From NCBI GenBank assembly GCA_033032175.1, contig CM065308.1:19525590-19589589 (forward strand): a stretch of 64,000 bases of DNA, given 5' to 3'. The position numbers and the translations under genes are program-made. A model generated the notes under the pieces. It did no database searches and was not told the origin of the DNA. It saw nothing but the letters and a program-made list of their open reading frames with translations. The DNA is from Saturnia japonica. Its lineage: Eukaryota > Arthropoda > Insecta > Lepidoptera > Saturniidae. This document shows, one piece after another, positions 11,037-22,097 of the stretch (its first letter is position 1; the number at the start of each line of letters is the position of its first letter).

Positions 11037-12599
11037 TTATCTTTTATATATTCTTGAAGCATGTATAGGTATACCGTAGTCATTTTTAATAATATCAGCT
11101 CCTTTCTCAGCTATCATGATTGTAGGTAAATTAATATTACCACTTGGAATTTCTGGGATGACACTAGCATCAGCTACCCTTAAATTTTTGCCACCTCTTA
11201 TAATTAGTCTTTCATCTACCACGCCTAAACCTTCAACACCCATAGCGCAAGTTCCAACAGAATGCCACAGTGTTGTTGCTACATTTAATGAAATGCATTT
11301 CCAGTACTCGTGACTTCCAATCTCCATGTCTTTACAACGGTCTAAACCAAAGTCAACAATTTCTGAATTAACTTTCATTAAATATGTTGTATTTAAAACA
11401 TTTGTGTAATGACTAATGTACGAAGCTATTCTTTCCAAATCCGTTTGATTACTGAAGTAACCAGTATATATTAAAGGTTTATCATCTGGATTTTTGCTTT
11501 TAAGTTTTACTTCCCCCTTTGAATATGGATGCAACAACGTAATTAAAGCACATAGGGTTTCCTGTTTTTGAGTTATATCAGACAATTTGATACAGACGTT
11601 TTCTGTCATACCAAAAATATTTGTACATATCACCGAAAGTACTATTGTTGCTGCTGGGAATGGAATGACTATACTCTGGTAATCTGGAACAGTTTGAGTC
11701 TTCTTGAGAGCCACAAACCCCATCATCGATGGTAATGGGAGCTTGTCTAAATTTGTAAATAAGTCAAGATTGTTAATAGACGACACTAAACCTTTTTCTC
11801 CCGTAAATATAACTGGAACAGTAACATGATCTTGCATATTTTTTCCTACGTTCGGTGAATCAATTACAACTTTGATACCTATTTCTTCCAAATGCCTTCT
11901 TGGCCCAACACCAGATATCATAAGCATCTTTGGACTGTTTATTGTTCCGGCAGAAAGAATGACTTCTTTTGTTGCACGCAGTTTTATTATTCTTCCATTT
12001 GGCAATTTTACTTTAACACCGTTCGCGCTTTTTTCTTTATCAAATAAAATATTTAAAACCATCGTTTCCGTTAATAAATGTAGGTTTTTACGATTTCTTA
12101 TTGGTTTAATGAATGCAACAGCTGTACTTTGACGCACGGTGTCAGCAACGGTAAATTGCGAAGGAGAGTAACCCAACTGCTCGCACCCATTTGTATCCTC
12201 TAGAATTGTATGTCCAGCTTCTGAGAATGATTCAAAATATTTATTGGTTCTCTCAGTCCAAATCGGTCGTGTAATACCGAGATAACCAGTTGAGTTGTGT
12301 AATGCGGCAGAATCACCACTTAAGATAGCTTTGTCAGTCATCCGTTCACTTTTAAAAAAATAATGTAATGCCGAATTCCATCCCCATCCTTTAATGCCTA
12401 ATGCTTCCCAATTTTCGTAGTCGTTCTTATTTCCTCTCACTGCGAACATGAAGTTAGCTCCGCTGGAACCACCTATCATCTTTCCTGCAGTCATGTGGAT
12501 TGTTTTATTTTTAAGTTCTTGACTGGAGAAATCATCGTTTACTGTGTCATAATTCCAATCTAAATGTGAATTTTCAATAAAAGGAAAAAGTCCAGGGAT
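11037..12599 (-). CDS. GMC oxidoreductase GMC2, terminal exon
   Basis: This is the 520-codon terminal exon after a minus-strand acceptor (TTTCAG, AG at 12601-12600), beginning IPGLFPFIENSHLDWNYDTV. GMC signature 1 (GKMIGGSSGANFMF) and signature 2 (LSAGTINSPKMLMISGVG) are present. The catalytic His is in LWHSVGTCAMG (about 538; Ser replaces the usual Pro after it) and the Asn is in SGNINLP (about 582). The full protein would be about 612 residues. Its C-terminus is eight residues longer (HASRIYKR) than its paralogues because the stop at the homologous position has been lost. A transposon remnant abuts the stop codon, so the 3' UTR is largely mobile DNA. Function is as for GMC1, substrate unknown. 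Confidence 0.92.
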   Translation of the reverse strand: MPGLFPFIENSHLDWNYDTVNDDFSSQELKNKTIHMTAGKMIGGSSGANFMFAVRGNKNDYENWEALGIKGWGWNSALHYFFKSERMTDKAILSGDSAALHNSTGYLGITRPIWTERTNKYFESFSEAGHTILEDTNGCEQLGYSPSQFTVADTVRQSTAVAFIKPIRNRKNLHLLTETMVLNILFDKEKSANGVKVKLPNGRIIKLRATKEVILSAGTINSPKMLMISGVGPRRHLEEIGIKVVIDSPNVGKNMQDHVTVPVIFTGEKGLVSSINNLDLFTNLDKLPLPSMMGFVALKKTQTVPDYQSIVIPFPAATIVLSVICTNIFGMTENVCIKLSDITQKQETLCALITLLHPYSKGEVKLKSKNPDDKPLIYTGYFSNQTDLERIASYISHYTNVLNTTYLMKVNSEIVDFGLDRCKDMEIGSHEYWKCISLNVATTLWHSVGTCAMGVEGLGVVDERLIIRGGKNLRVADASVIPEIPSGNINLPTIMIAEKGADIIKNDYGIPIHASRIYKR

Positions 12600-13133
12600 C
12601 TGAAAGGAATGTACAATTAAGTTATTATTACTGTTTCTTTGTTTATTTGTATATTATTATTTACTGTTGTTACATGGATACAATGACTAGTTTTTGCGCG
12701 CGATTGAATGATTAATTAATAATGAATGAAAGATAACATTTACTATAATATCATTTTAAAAATAAGCTTTTCAACTGTAATAGGAATCCATATATCTTCT
12801 TTGAAGCTTAAATCATATATTCTAACAGTTAGGACGATTGGTAGAATCTTATAAATACATACTATTAGGTATCTACCAATTTGTTTATAATTTAGAAGTG
12901 AAATTAACGAGAAGGAAACGTTATAATCTGTTATTATTCGTTGTTACAGAATTATTGCTTATGAAGATATTGTGATTTTTTTTTAAAATAAGGACCATTT
13001 ATCTAAATAATAGATTGTATAGTTTACAGGCTGTAATTGTATTATCCAAACTAATATCATATATGCAACATTAAGGGTGGCTTGAACCAAATTCTTATCA
13101 CATTTAAATCGTTAATCAGATTAACAATGATAT
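12600..13133. other. GMC2 intron 2, AT-rich, no feature
   Basis: AT-rich intron sequence between the terminal exon acceptor and the gypsy insertion; nothing else recognised. Confidence 0.5.
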
Positions 13134-13515
13134 TGTAGCGAGTCACTGGCTAGTCTACTATCTTGAGTAATAGGATAGTAGGCTAGTCAGTTCAAACGCT
13201 CCTTAAAGGTTGACGATACAATTATACTCCGATAAGGAACAATAGGCGAAGACACGCCTATTTAAAGATGGCCACATGCTGGCACCTATCACGGAGCCGA
13301 TCGCGCCGCCATTGCACCCACTCCGGCGCATTATTATTATTAATTATAATTTTATATTTAAGGAAATGGAATGTAGCGGACAGACACTCGCTCTAAAATA
13401 AATCGTTGAGTTAACTTGTTTTTTGCTTCCATACCCTCGAGTTTAATTATTAGTTTAAAGTAGTGATTGAAGAGTTTGATAGTGAGTACGCTAGGTATCA
13501 GGCATACATACTACA
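13134..13515 (+). repeat. 5' LTR of the gypsy element
   Basis: 382 bp, from TGTAGCGAG to …ACTACA, directly repeated at 17466-17847 without visible differences. It contains the inverted pair CTAGTCTACTATC / GATAGTAGGCTAG near its start. Confidence 0.95.
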
Positions 13516-13516
13516 C

Positions 13517-13530
13517 TGGTGACCACCGAC
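13517..13530 (+). promoter_or_regulatory. Primer binding site, tRNA-Trp-like
   Basis: TGGTGACCACCGAC begins two bases after the LTR. It equals the complement of the 3' end of insect tRNA-Trp (TGGTGACCCCGAC) apart from one base inserted. Use of tRNA-Trp is characteristic of the CsRn1 clade; that link is family knowledge. Confidence 0.55.
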
Positions 13531-13540
13531 ATTCGAGAAG

Positions 13541-14371
13541 ATGGAAGGCACAAGTACAACACAGCAAGAAGCCTGCCGCGTAGGAGTGAAGGCACCGTCA
13601 TTTAACGTTGATGATCCGGAACTATGGTTTGCGCAAATAGAGGGACAGTTTGCGTTGTCGAATATTACTCAGGACAGCACCAAGTTTTATTATGTGCTAC
13701 AGCAACTGGAACCTCAAACAACAGCCGAGGTAAGAGACATAATTATTTCTCCACCTACCCTCGGAAGGTATGAGAAATTAAAAACGGAGCTCATTAAGAG
13801 ACTTTCAGCATCTCAAGAACGAAAAATTAAACAGCTTCTTGTACATGAAGAACTGGGTGACAGAAAGCCATCACAATTTCTTCGTCATCTGCAGAATTTA
13901 GCTGGATCAAATGTACCCGCGGATTTCATTAAATCCATCTGGTCGAGCAGATTACCAGCTCACCTACAGACAATTGTGGCTGCACAGACTAAGCTAAGCC
14001 TCGACGAGTTAGCGGAATTGGCAGATCGCGTGAACGATATCGTGCCAGTAACCGTTCCAGTGCACGGGCAAGTAGCTAGCATGTCGACGTCTACCTCTAC
14101 TGGATCAGCTAGTGCGATAGATGTGCTAACACAGAAGGTAACGGAGCTGACTCAGAAGCTGGAAGCCATGAGCATGGAACTACACAAACGGCCACGCAGA
14201 TATTCTGGAAGAGCAGGACGACAGTCACCGAGGCAACGTTCACGATCACGTTCCAGACCCAGAAATCACCCGTACTGCTGGTACCATCACCAGTTTGGTG
14301 AGCGAGCGCATAAATGCATTAAGCCATGTAGTTACAGCAAGCCGGCGTTAAACTGCCAGGGCAGCCATTAG
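13541..14371 (+). CDS. gag: gypsy Gag polyprotein
   Basis: 276 codons from ATG at 13541 to TAG at 14369-14371. The central part is a capsid-like domain (FNVDDPELWFAQIEGQF…), as in arthropod gypsy Gag, followed by an Arg/Ser-rich stretch and a C-terminal CWYHHQFGERAHKCIKPC motif (C-x2-H-x9-C-x3-C). This is the unusual CHCC nucleocapsid signature of the CsRn1 clade rather than the common CCHC knuckle. Gag packages the element RNA in cytoplasmic particles. The last 40 nt overlap the pol frame. Confidence 0.92.
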   Translation: MEGTSTTQQEACRVGVKAPSFNVDDPELWFAQIEGQFALSNITQDSTKFYYVLQQLEPQTTAEVRDIIISPPTLGRYEKLKTELIKRLSASQERKIKQLLVHEELGDRKPSQFLRHLQNLAGSNVPADFIKSIWSSRLPAHLQTIVAAQTKLSLDELAELADRVNDIVPVTVPVHGQVASMSTSTSTGSASAIDVLTQKVTELTQKLEAMSMELHKRPRRYSGRAGRQSPRQRSRSRSRPRNHPYCWYHHQFGERAHKCIKPCSYSKPALNCQGSH

Positions 14372-17300
14372 TGGCGGAAAACGACTGCCTATCAATTTCT
14401 AGCCGCTTGTTCATTACGGACCGCAACACGAAGATACAATATCTAGTAGATACGGGTTCAGACCTGTGCGTCTTTCCGCGATCCACTGTTCGGGAGCCAA
14501 GAAACAAGACTAAATACGAGCTGTTCGCTGCAAATGGAACAGTCATCTCCACTTACGGCTATCTCCCTCTGACGCTGGATCTTGGTCTTCGAAGAGCATT
14601 TACGTGGCGTTTCATTGTAGCTGACGTCTCGAAGCCCATCATCGGGGTTGACTTTTTAAGTTATTATAACTTACTAGTTGACTGCCGCAACCAACGCATA
14701 GTGGATGGCATCACTTATTTGAAGGTTACTGCACTACGTCAGGACTCTGCTGAAGCGATTTCTTCGGTACGCACCGCTATGGATGATACCATTTTTCACC
14801 GTCTTCTAAGAGAGTACCCGGATGTCACTCGTCCAGCTGGAACAACAATTATGGTGAGGCATAACACAGTGCACCACATCCGCACTACGCCAGGCCCACC
14901 GGTATCCAGTCGACCTCGTCGTTTAGACCCAGAGCGCCTCAAAATCGCGAAACAAGAGTTTCAGGAAATGCTGCAGAGTGGCACAGCGCACACATCTGAA
15001 AGCGCTTGGTCTTCGCCACTAAATCTCGCGCGCAAGAAGAATGACGGATGGCGTCCCTGTGGTGATTATAGAGCCTTAAACGCACGCACGATCCCGGATA
15101 GGTATCCTGTCAAGCACATACAGGATATTGCTCATCAGCTCTCAGGTACCACCATATACTCCACCGTGGATCTAGTCAAGGCCTACAACCAAATACCGAT
15201 TTTTGTAGACGACATACCAAAAACCGCGATTACAACACCCTTCGGCCTGTATGAATTCCCATTCATGACGTTTGGACTTCGTAACGCCGCTCAAACTTTC
15301 CAGCGTTTTATGGATGAGGTTCTTCGTGGTTTGGACTTCTGCTATAACTATTTAGATGACATCCTGGTGTCTAGTGTGGATAGTAATCAGCACCAGATCC
15401 ATCTCAAGCAGTTGTTCGAGCGACTCGAAAAGTACGGTGTGCTTATTAACACCAGCAAATGCATCTTTGGCCAGCCTGAAGTGAACTTCTTAGGTTACAC
15501 CGTGTCGGCCAAAGGTATTCAACCGCTTGAAACGAAAGTACAAGCCATTAACGACTTCCCGATTCCAAAAACCATCAAGGAGCTTAGACGATTCTTGGGA
15601 ATGATAAATTTTTATCGTCTATTCATTCCTCAAGCTGCTGCCTTACAGGCACCATTGAATGCGCTTCTCACTGGACCAAAAACGAAAGGTACACAGCCAA
15701 TCCAGATGACACCTGAACTTTTGGAAGCTTTCGAAGCATGTAAGCGTAGCCTGTCTGATGCCACACTTCTAACGCATCCAGACTCGCAAGCAGAGATAGC
15801 AATACAGACGGATGCTTCAGATTCGGCGATAGGAGCTGTATTACAACAGCGTAAAAAGAATGAGTGGCAACCCTTGGCGTTCTTCTCAAGAAAGCTTAGC
15901 CCATCGCAGAAGAAATACAGCCCATATGACCGGGAATTATTGGCCATTTACGAAGCCATACGACACTTCCGATTCATGGTGGAAGCACGACCCTTTGCGA
16001 TTATAACGGACCACAAGCCGCTAACGTTTGCTTTCGCTGCGCATCGCGAGAAGTGTTCACCACGTCAATTTCGATACCTTGACTTTATTAGTCAATTTAC
16101 CACCGACCTAAGGTATATAGCGGGTAAACACAATATTGTCGCGGATACCCTTTCGCGCATCAATTCTTTAACTACGAGTACACCTTTAGATTACCAATTG
16201 CTTTCAAGAGCGCAAGAAACTGACGAGGAGCTGCACGATTTGGTAAAGAATGGATCTGCTTTAAAGTTGGAAAAAGTAAGCGCGGCAGAATCAGGAATAC
16301 CAGTTTACTGTGACGTGACCACCAACAGTCCACGTCCATATATCACCTCGTTTTTTCGGAGAAAGTTGTTCGACACACTGCACAACCTAAGCCATCCTGG
16401 AGTAAAAGCTACAGTCAAACTGATTACCCATAAATACGTTTGGCCAGGTATCCGAAAAGATTGTCGACAATGGGCTAAAGAATGTCAGGAATGTCAACGA
16501 TGCAAAATTGCCAGACACACTGCAGCACCACTGGCAGTTTTTAAACCACCATCTGCTCGGTTTCGTCATATACACATTGACTTAATTGGACCCTTACCTC
16601 TTTGTTCTGGCTACAAGTACTGCCTCACGGTCGTCGACCGATTCACACGTTGGCCTAAGGCGTATCCACTCCAGAACATAACTGCTGAAAGCTGCGCCTC
16701 TGCCCTTGTTTCCGGGTGGATCGCGCGTTTCGGATGTCCAGAGCACATTATCACAGACCGCGGTCGACAATTCGTGTCACATACGTTCAGGGAGCTTGCT
16801 ACGCTGGTTGGTGCAACTCACCACACAACCACGGCATACCACCCTGCAGCTAATGGTCTCGTGGAGAAGCTGCATCGTCAATTAAAGTCTGCCATTACCT
16901 GCCACGCGTCATCCAACTGGATCGAAGTACTACCCTGGGTTCTCCTAGGAATTCGAAGCGCTTGGAAGGAAGATTTGGACGCATCTACCGCAGAACTTGT
17001 CTATGGCGAACCACTACGTTTACCTGGACAGTTCATAACTCCAAGTACACAAGCGGAAGTAGATGTGAGTGACATCATGAGCCGACTGCGTGCTCATATT
17101 AGTAAACTTACACCGAAACCAGCATCTTGGCATGGTAGTACAAGTAGAACCTTCTACATTCCAAAGGACCTTGTAACTGCAACCCATGTCTTTGTTCGTC
17201 AAGGTCCTGAACGAAGACCACTTCAAGCACCATATCTTGGTTCATATAAGGTATTGCGTCGTGATGAGAAGACCTTCGATGTGGATATTCAGGGTAAACA

Positions 17301-17442
17301 GCAACGTGTCTCCATAGATCGCCTAAAACCAGCCTACATTACCCGAGAAGTTCCGGCGACGAGCCAACAAATCAAGACGGTGCAAGATATTCCTTTCGAG
17401 AAGGTTCTCAGGAGCGGCCGTCGCATAAGATTTCGCCCGTAG
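14332..17442 (+). CDS. pol: gypsy Pol polyprotein (PR-RT-RNH-IN)
   Basis: The frame is open from 14332, in -1 relative to gag, and probably reached by frameshifting in the 40-nt overlap; the first GTG is at 14371. In order: aspartic protease (LVDTGSD), reverse transcriptase (PCGDYRALN…, catalytic YLDD), RNase H (QTDASDSAIGAVLQ), integrase zinc finger (HPGV…H…CQECQRC) and the DDE core (HIDLIGPL, ITDRGRQF, NGLVEKLH), then a C-terminal tail without a chromodomain. No stops or frameshifts. No envelope frame follows before the 3' LTR. Confidence 0.95.
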   Translation, partial: LQQAGVKLPGQPLVAENDCLSISSRLFITDRNTKIQYLVDTGSDLCVFPRSTVREPRNKTKYELFAANGTVISTYGYLPLTLDLGLRRAFTWRFIVADVSKPIIGVDFLSYYNLLVDCRNQRIVDGITYLKVTALRQDSAEAISSVRTAMDDTIFHRLLREYPDVTRPAGTTIMVRHNTVHHIRTTPGPPVSSRPRRLDPERLKIAKQEFQEMLQSGTAHTSESAWSSPLNLARKKNDGWRPCGDYRALNARTIPDRYPVKHIQDIAHQLSGTTIYSTVDLVKAYNQIPIFVDDIPKTAITTPFGLYEFPFMTFGLRNAAQTFQRFMDEVLRGLDFCYNYLDDILVSSVDSNQHQIHLKQLFERLEKYGVLINTSKCIFGQPEVNFLGYTVSAKGIQPLETKVQAINDFPIPKTIKELRRFLGMINFYRLFIPQAAALQAPLNALLTGPKTKGTQPIQMTPELLEAFEACKRSLSDATLLTHPDSQAEIAIQTDASDSAIGAVLQQRKKNEWQPLAFFSRKLSPSQKKYSPYDRELLAIYEAIRHFRFMVEARPFAIITDHKPLTFAFAAHREKCSPRQFRYLDFISQFTTDLRYIAGKHNIVADTLSRINSLTTSTPLDYQLLSRAQETDEELHDLVKNGSALKLEKVSAAESGIPVYCDVTTNSPRPYITSFFRRKLFDTLHNLSHPGVKATVKLITHKYVWPGIRKDCRQWAKECQECQRCKIARHTAAPLAVFKPPSARFRHIHIDLIGPLPLCSGYKYCLTVVDRFTRWPKAYPLQNITAESCASALVSGWIARFGCPEHIITDRGRQFVSHTFRELATLVGATHHTTTAYHPAANGLVEKLHRQLKSAITCHASSNWIEVLPWVLLGIRSAWKEDLDASTAELVYGEPLRLPGQFITPSTQAEVDVSDIMSRLRAHISKLTPKPASWHGSTSRTFYIPKDLVTATHVFVRQGPERRPLQAPYLGSYKVLRRDEKTFDVDIQGKQQRVSIDRLKPAYITREVPATSQQIKTVQDIPFEKVLRSGRRIRFRP
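14347..14353 (+). promoter_or_regulatory. Candidate -1 ribosomal frameshift site
   Basis: G_TTA_AAC is in the gag reading frame inside the gag/pol overlap, so slippage by -1 would enter pol. A small hairpin (GCCA-TTAG-TGGC) follows about 11 bases later. The heptamer fits the X_XXY_YYZ type with a G at the first position, a variant known from nidoviruses. Confidence 0.5.
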
Positions 17443-17465
17443 TAACGGTCTCGGCGGGGGAGTGG

Positions 17466-17847
17466 TGTAGCGAGTCACTGGCTAGTCTACTATCTTGAGT
17501 AATAGGATAGTAGGCTAGTCAGTTCAAACGCTCCTTAAAGGTTGACGATACAATTATACTCCGATAAGGAACAATAGGCGAAGACACGCCTATTTAAAGA
17601 TGGCCACATGCTGGCACCTATCACGGAGCCGATCGCGCCGCCATTGCACCCACTCCGGCGCATTATTATTATTAATTATAATTTTATATTTAAGGAAATG
17701 GAATGTAGCGGACAGACACTCGCTCTAAAATAAATCGTTGAGTTAACTTGTTTTTTGCTTCCATACCCTCGAGTTTAATTATTAGTTTAAAGTAGTGATT
17801 GAAGAGTTTGATAGTGAGTACGCTAGGTATCAGGCATACATACTACA
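17466..17847 (+). repeat. 3' LTR of the gypsy element
   Basis: 382 bp, identical by eye to the 5' LTR. Followed by the ATAT target duplication. It is preceded by the purine-rich tract ggcgggggagtgg at 17453-17465, the likely polypurine tract. Confidence 0.95.
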
Positions 17848-17851
17848 ATAT

Positions 17852-18242
<391 letters not shown>

Positions 18243-18425
18243 TCATTCAATATGTTATGTTAGTAGATGAATTGTTCAACAAAAAGGTAAAGACATCTAG
18301 ACAACAGGTTCCAGACCTGACAAATCCATTCTATAAATTTTTTCCTAAGATTTGTCCCCAAAATTTTCACTATTGAGATTATTTTATTATAGAGAAATAT
18401 TATTTTCTTTACAATTATCAAAACA

Positions 18426-19178
18426 CTAGCGGTGTGCCCGCGGCTCCGCACACGTTTGCCAATACGCAGTAGTTATTAACATCCTGTAATTATATTTTTT
18501 CTCATATTGTTGATAATTCATATGTACCGTATCAATTGAGGAATGGTATGTATTTCCCGTGTACAATTTTCAGCAAAATCAGTTGAAAATTATACGATTA
18601 CTAATTTAAATAGTACGATTTCTAATGTATTATTAACTATTTTTATAGCCTCTCAATTATGGTATGATGTATGCTTCCCGTCTATAAAATTTAATCAGCA
18701 TCGGTTTACAATTGGTGAAAATTAAATTTTTTGAACTTTCTTTTTTATGAATTTTTAAAGAAACATTGTAAATTGTTATAATCCTATCAATTATCTAATT
18801 ACTGATACATCCCATGTACACAATTTCCTCAAAATCGGTAAAGAACTAATGAAATTTAACTTAATTGGATTTTTTTTGCTGTTCCTAAAAGTGTTATTGA
18901 AAATTATCATAGCCCATTCATGGAATAACTCATACTTCCCGTGTACGATATTTCATCAAAATCAGTCAAGAATGAACGAAAACAGTTTTTTTTACGTTTT
19001 CTAAAATTAATATTGAAATTTCTTAAGCTCCCGTGTATAAAATTTCATAAGAATCGGTCAAGCCATTTTTCAATTAAATCTGTACATACAAACAGAAACA
19101 CAGAAATATTTTTTTTAATGGCATATTCGTGGGAAATTATTTAATGTTCAGACAGACTTACATATTTATTAATGTAGA
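18426..19178 (-). mobile_element. Helitron-like element with internal ~110-140-bp repeats
   Basis: On the minus strand it ends in CTAG after a short GC hairpin (GTGTGC…GCACAC) and starts TCTACATTAATAAAT. Internally, phrases of the type cccgtgtacgatatttcatc followed by aaaatcagtcaag recur four to five times. The second half recurs at 24595-25075 and its start resembles 58987. Confidence 0.5.
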
Positions 19179-22097
19179 ATTAGTTGATGATAGTTTTCAT
19201 ATTGCCTGCCATTTTTTTTACCTTTTATCTGCTGGAACTGAAACAACGATAGATAGGTTATCAAAAACGGCCGTAAAACGGGATATCCAACATATGTATA
19301 GATGTTAGATTGCACTCGCTATCGCCATTTCCTAGTTGAGTCCTATTCTTAACTATTTTCACCGCAAATGCAAGAGGCTTAGCACAGCAAGCAACTTCAT
19401 AATGTAGACTTTTGTTACAATGTGCCCACGCATCATATACATAAATTCTCTCTCATAATTTTTTAATTAAACACGCAATGAAGTACAAGGTCAAAAAAAT
19501 TATAATCGGCTCGTTGACCCAACTCTTTAATGAAGAAGTTAGTATTATGGTATTTAGAAATTTTGGGAATTCGAATATTTTAACCTATTTTGAAATCGAT
19601 TTAGTAATGCCAGCTATAATGTATTCTAAAATATTAATTCTCACCGTGACCTACAAAATATTTAAAGTGTTAATCATGAGTGCGTATTGTTTATAGGATT
19701 CTGTAACTCATAATAAATAAACGGAATTCTTATAAAATTTCTCTGTCTGTCCGTGTGACTAAAGGTCTATGGCCTGTAGCTGCTGAAAAAAATAACAAGT
19801 TTCTAGATTAACGCGATAAAGAGATACGGCACTTTATAGTCAAAATAATACTCGCGGACCGATTATCAAAACCTATATGCATAGAGTCTTGAAGTTTGGG
19901 AAGAAGGAAGATCTTTTAACAAAAGTTAAGGAACAAATACGAAGAGAATGAATCTCAAAACCCCTGTGAAATTATAATGTAAATAAAGAAAATGTATTAA
20001 CTTTTATTTTGTATCTCAAAAAGGGTTCGAGGTAAAATAATTCTGAGAAAATTACCAGGTTTTTACGCGCGATTTCTAATACAATTAAGTTTTTAGCCGT
20101 AATCATTTGATTAAACGGTTAAAACTAATTAGTTTGTTCTGACTTACGCCTTTATGGTTTTAAGTAAAATGTAATTATCTAATTGTCTAATTATTATCAT
20201 GCGCAAATGGTATATCATGGTTAAGTAAGTAGGTAGTCTTTTTGTAATTTATTTTAAATATAGTTGTTAACACCTGAATACCTGATAACTTAGACCATCA
20301 TAGCGGTATTGGCACCTCTTGACGCGGTTCACCTCCATGGTAAGTAGATTCCTTTTATAGATTTTTTGTAGAATGCTATTATTACTGTACACGATATCTT
20401 ACAAAAAAAAATACACTTATGTAAACTTGGAAAGTAAAGCATTATTGTTTTTATAAATTAAAAATTCAAACAGTACATATGAAGGGTGGATTTTATTTTG
20501 AGCATTTTTAGCGACATGATTATCCTAAAGTAATAATTTTTGCAAATAAGTGGGATGAAATTCCTGAAAACTCGAAAATCTAAATGGACGAGAAAAGGAT
20601 AAAACATATTATTGATGTTTGCGAATCTAAAATTGAGAGTCTCGAAGAGGTTTTGCGATTATTTCGCTATTGTGCGGTATATGATATACATATGTTGAAA
20701 ACCATTGAAATAAATATTTTCCAGGCAACTTGAATTCATTAGAATCTTTTAGTATTTATAGAAACTAGAAATAAAAACCCCAGAGTGTTTTGACGATTAT
20801 AAAGTATGACCAGACTGCTCTAAATTTGTTTTATAAATATTATGTAGGTTTTCAGAAAACTTTGAATTCGGACGACGACGATATACATACAAGGTGCGGG
20901 GCGGCGACGGCGGATTTAATAATTACCCGAGAAGAAAAATATTTTGAACGAATGCGATAAAAATTTCTTAAAGGAGACAGTACATTATATTGTACACACT
21001 AGCACATGCTAGAAATAATAAAACGTCCAATATTAAGGATACATTTTCGTAGGTTTATAATCTGACAAACAAGCGAAGCGAGCGAGTTCCGGCGACAACT
21101 CCTGGTGAGCGCCAGAAGCAAATTAGCCGTTGAAACCTAGATACTTACTTCATGTTTTTCAAGTCCTATAGTGATTCTGTTTATTTAATTAATGGTTTCG
21201 ATAGTGAGTATAGAGAGCGCGCGAGTTGAATTCAGTCGGGATCTGAGGTGAAAAGCGGGAGCATCTCCGCCCGCCGTTCACAAGCCCCGTATCACGCGCC
21301 CTTACTGTAGCTATGTGACTGCTGTGTTTGACAACTACCGTACCAAGTATTTATCTTTGATAATGACATCCGAGTCCATTAACTTCTGTTACAAGAAACA
21401 TTTTTTTAATTTGCTTTCAAGCACAGGAAACCGCGATATATGAATCTGATCATGATTAAATTTCAGACATTTATTTTTTCAATATAATTTATCTGTATGA
21501 AATAATTGATTTAATTTGTTTTAATAATTATTAGCTTGTTTTTTAATTATGTTAACCAACACGTAAATGTGAAATTTAAAAGAACGTTGAAATTTATCGA
21601 TATCCTCATTATCGATAGCAATCATTCTAATTAGATCACAGCACTATCGAATTCCTTAACCCTGCATTCAAGTTGCGCGCTTACTGTAAGTTGCTTCATA
21701 GTTAGACATTAGATATTACAAAGTGTTCACAATCTACCGACAGTATACAATCTCACTGGATTGTTTATAAGCGAACTGTTCGCATAATTATCCGGTAATA
21801 TACCAATCGTATATTATATGACCAATATAAATAAAATAGTTTTCAGTTAAACCATTAAAACTGCACGTTGAAATTAATGATTAATCGAAGCAATAAAAAC
21901 AACTTCATGATTTATTTGCTTCAAGTTACAAAAGTACCTAAGTTGTATACGACACAAATTTTTAACGCTCTTTAGGCTGAATATTTTGTGTATTATAACT
22001 AATTAATTTACGAAAATATTATACGTAAAATGAAAATTTTGTAACGATAATATTAGTCAAGTAAAATCGAATCTATTATTAATTATAGAGTTAAAGC

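Larger units (their letters stand above)
13134..17847 (+). mobile_element. Complete Ty3/gypsy LTR retrotransposon, CsRn1-like clade
   Basis: The 4714-bp element is bounded by 382-bp LTRs that look identical by eye and a 4-bp ATAT target duplication (13130-13133 and 17848-17851). It has a tRNA-Trp-like primer site, an uninterrupted gag, and an uninterrupted pol in the -1 frame. The order protease, RT, RNase H, integrase is the Ty3/gypsy order. It lies in GMC2 intron 2, antisense to GMC2. Identical LTRs and open frames indicate a recent and possibly still competent insertion. Confidence 0.95.

Noticed and set aside
15630..15947. 105-codon minus-strand frame
   Set aside because: Lies wholly antisense to the gypsy RNase H region, whose plus-strand frame is clearly real.
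19478..19696. 72-codon frame with a near-identical partner at 25369-25587
   Set aside because: Both are in the A1/A2 duplication; identity reflects the duplication and there is no recognisable protein.
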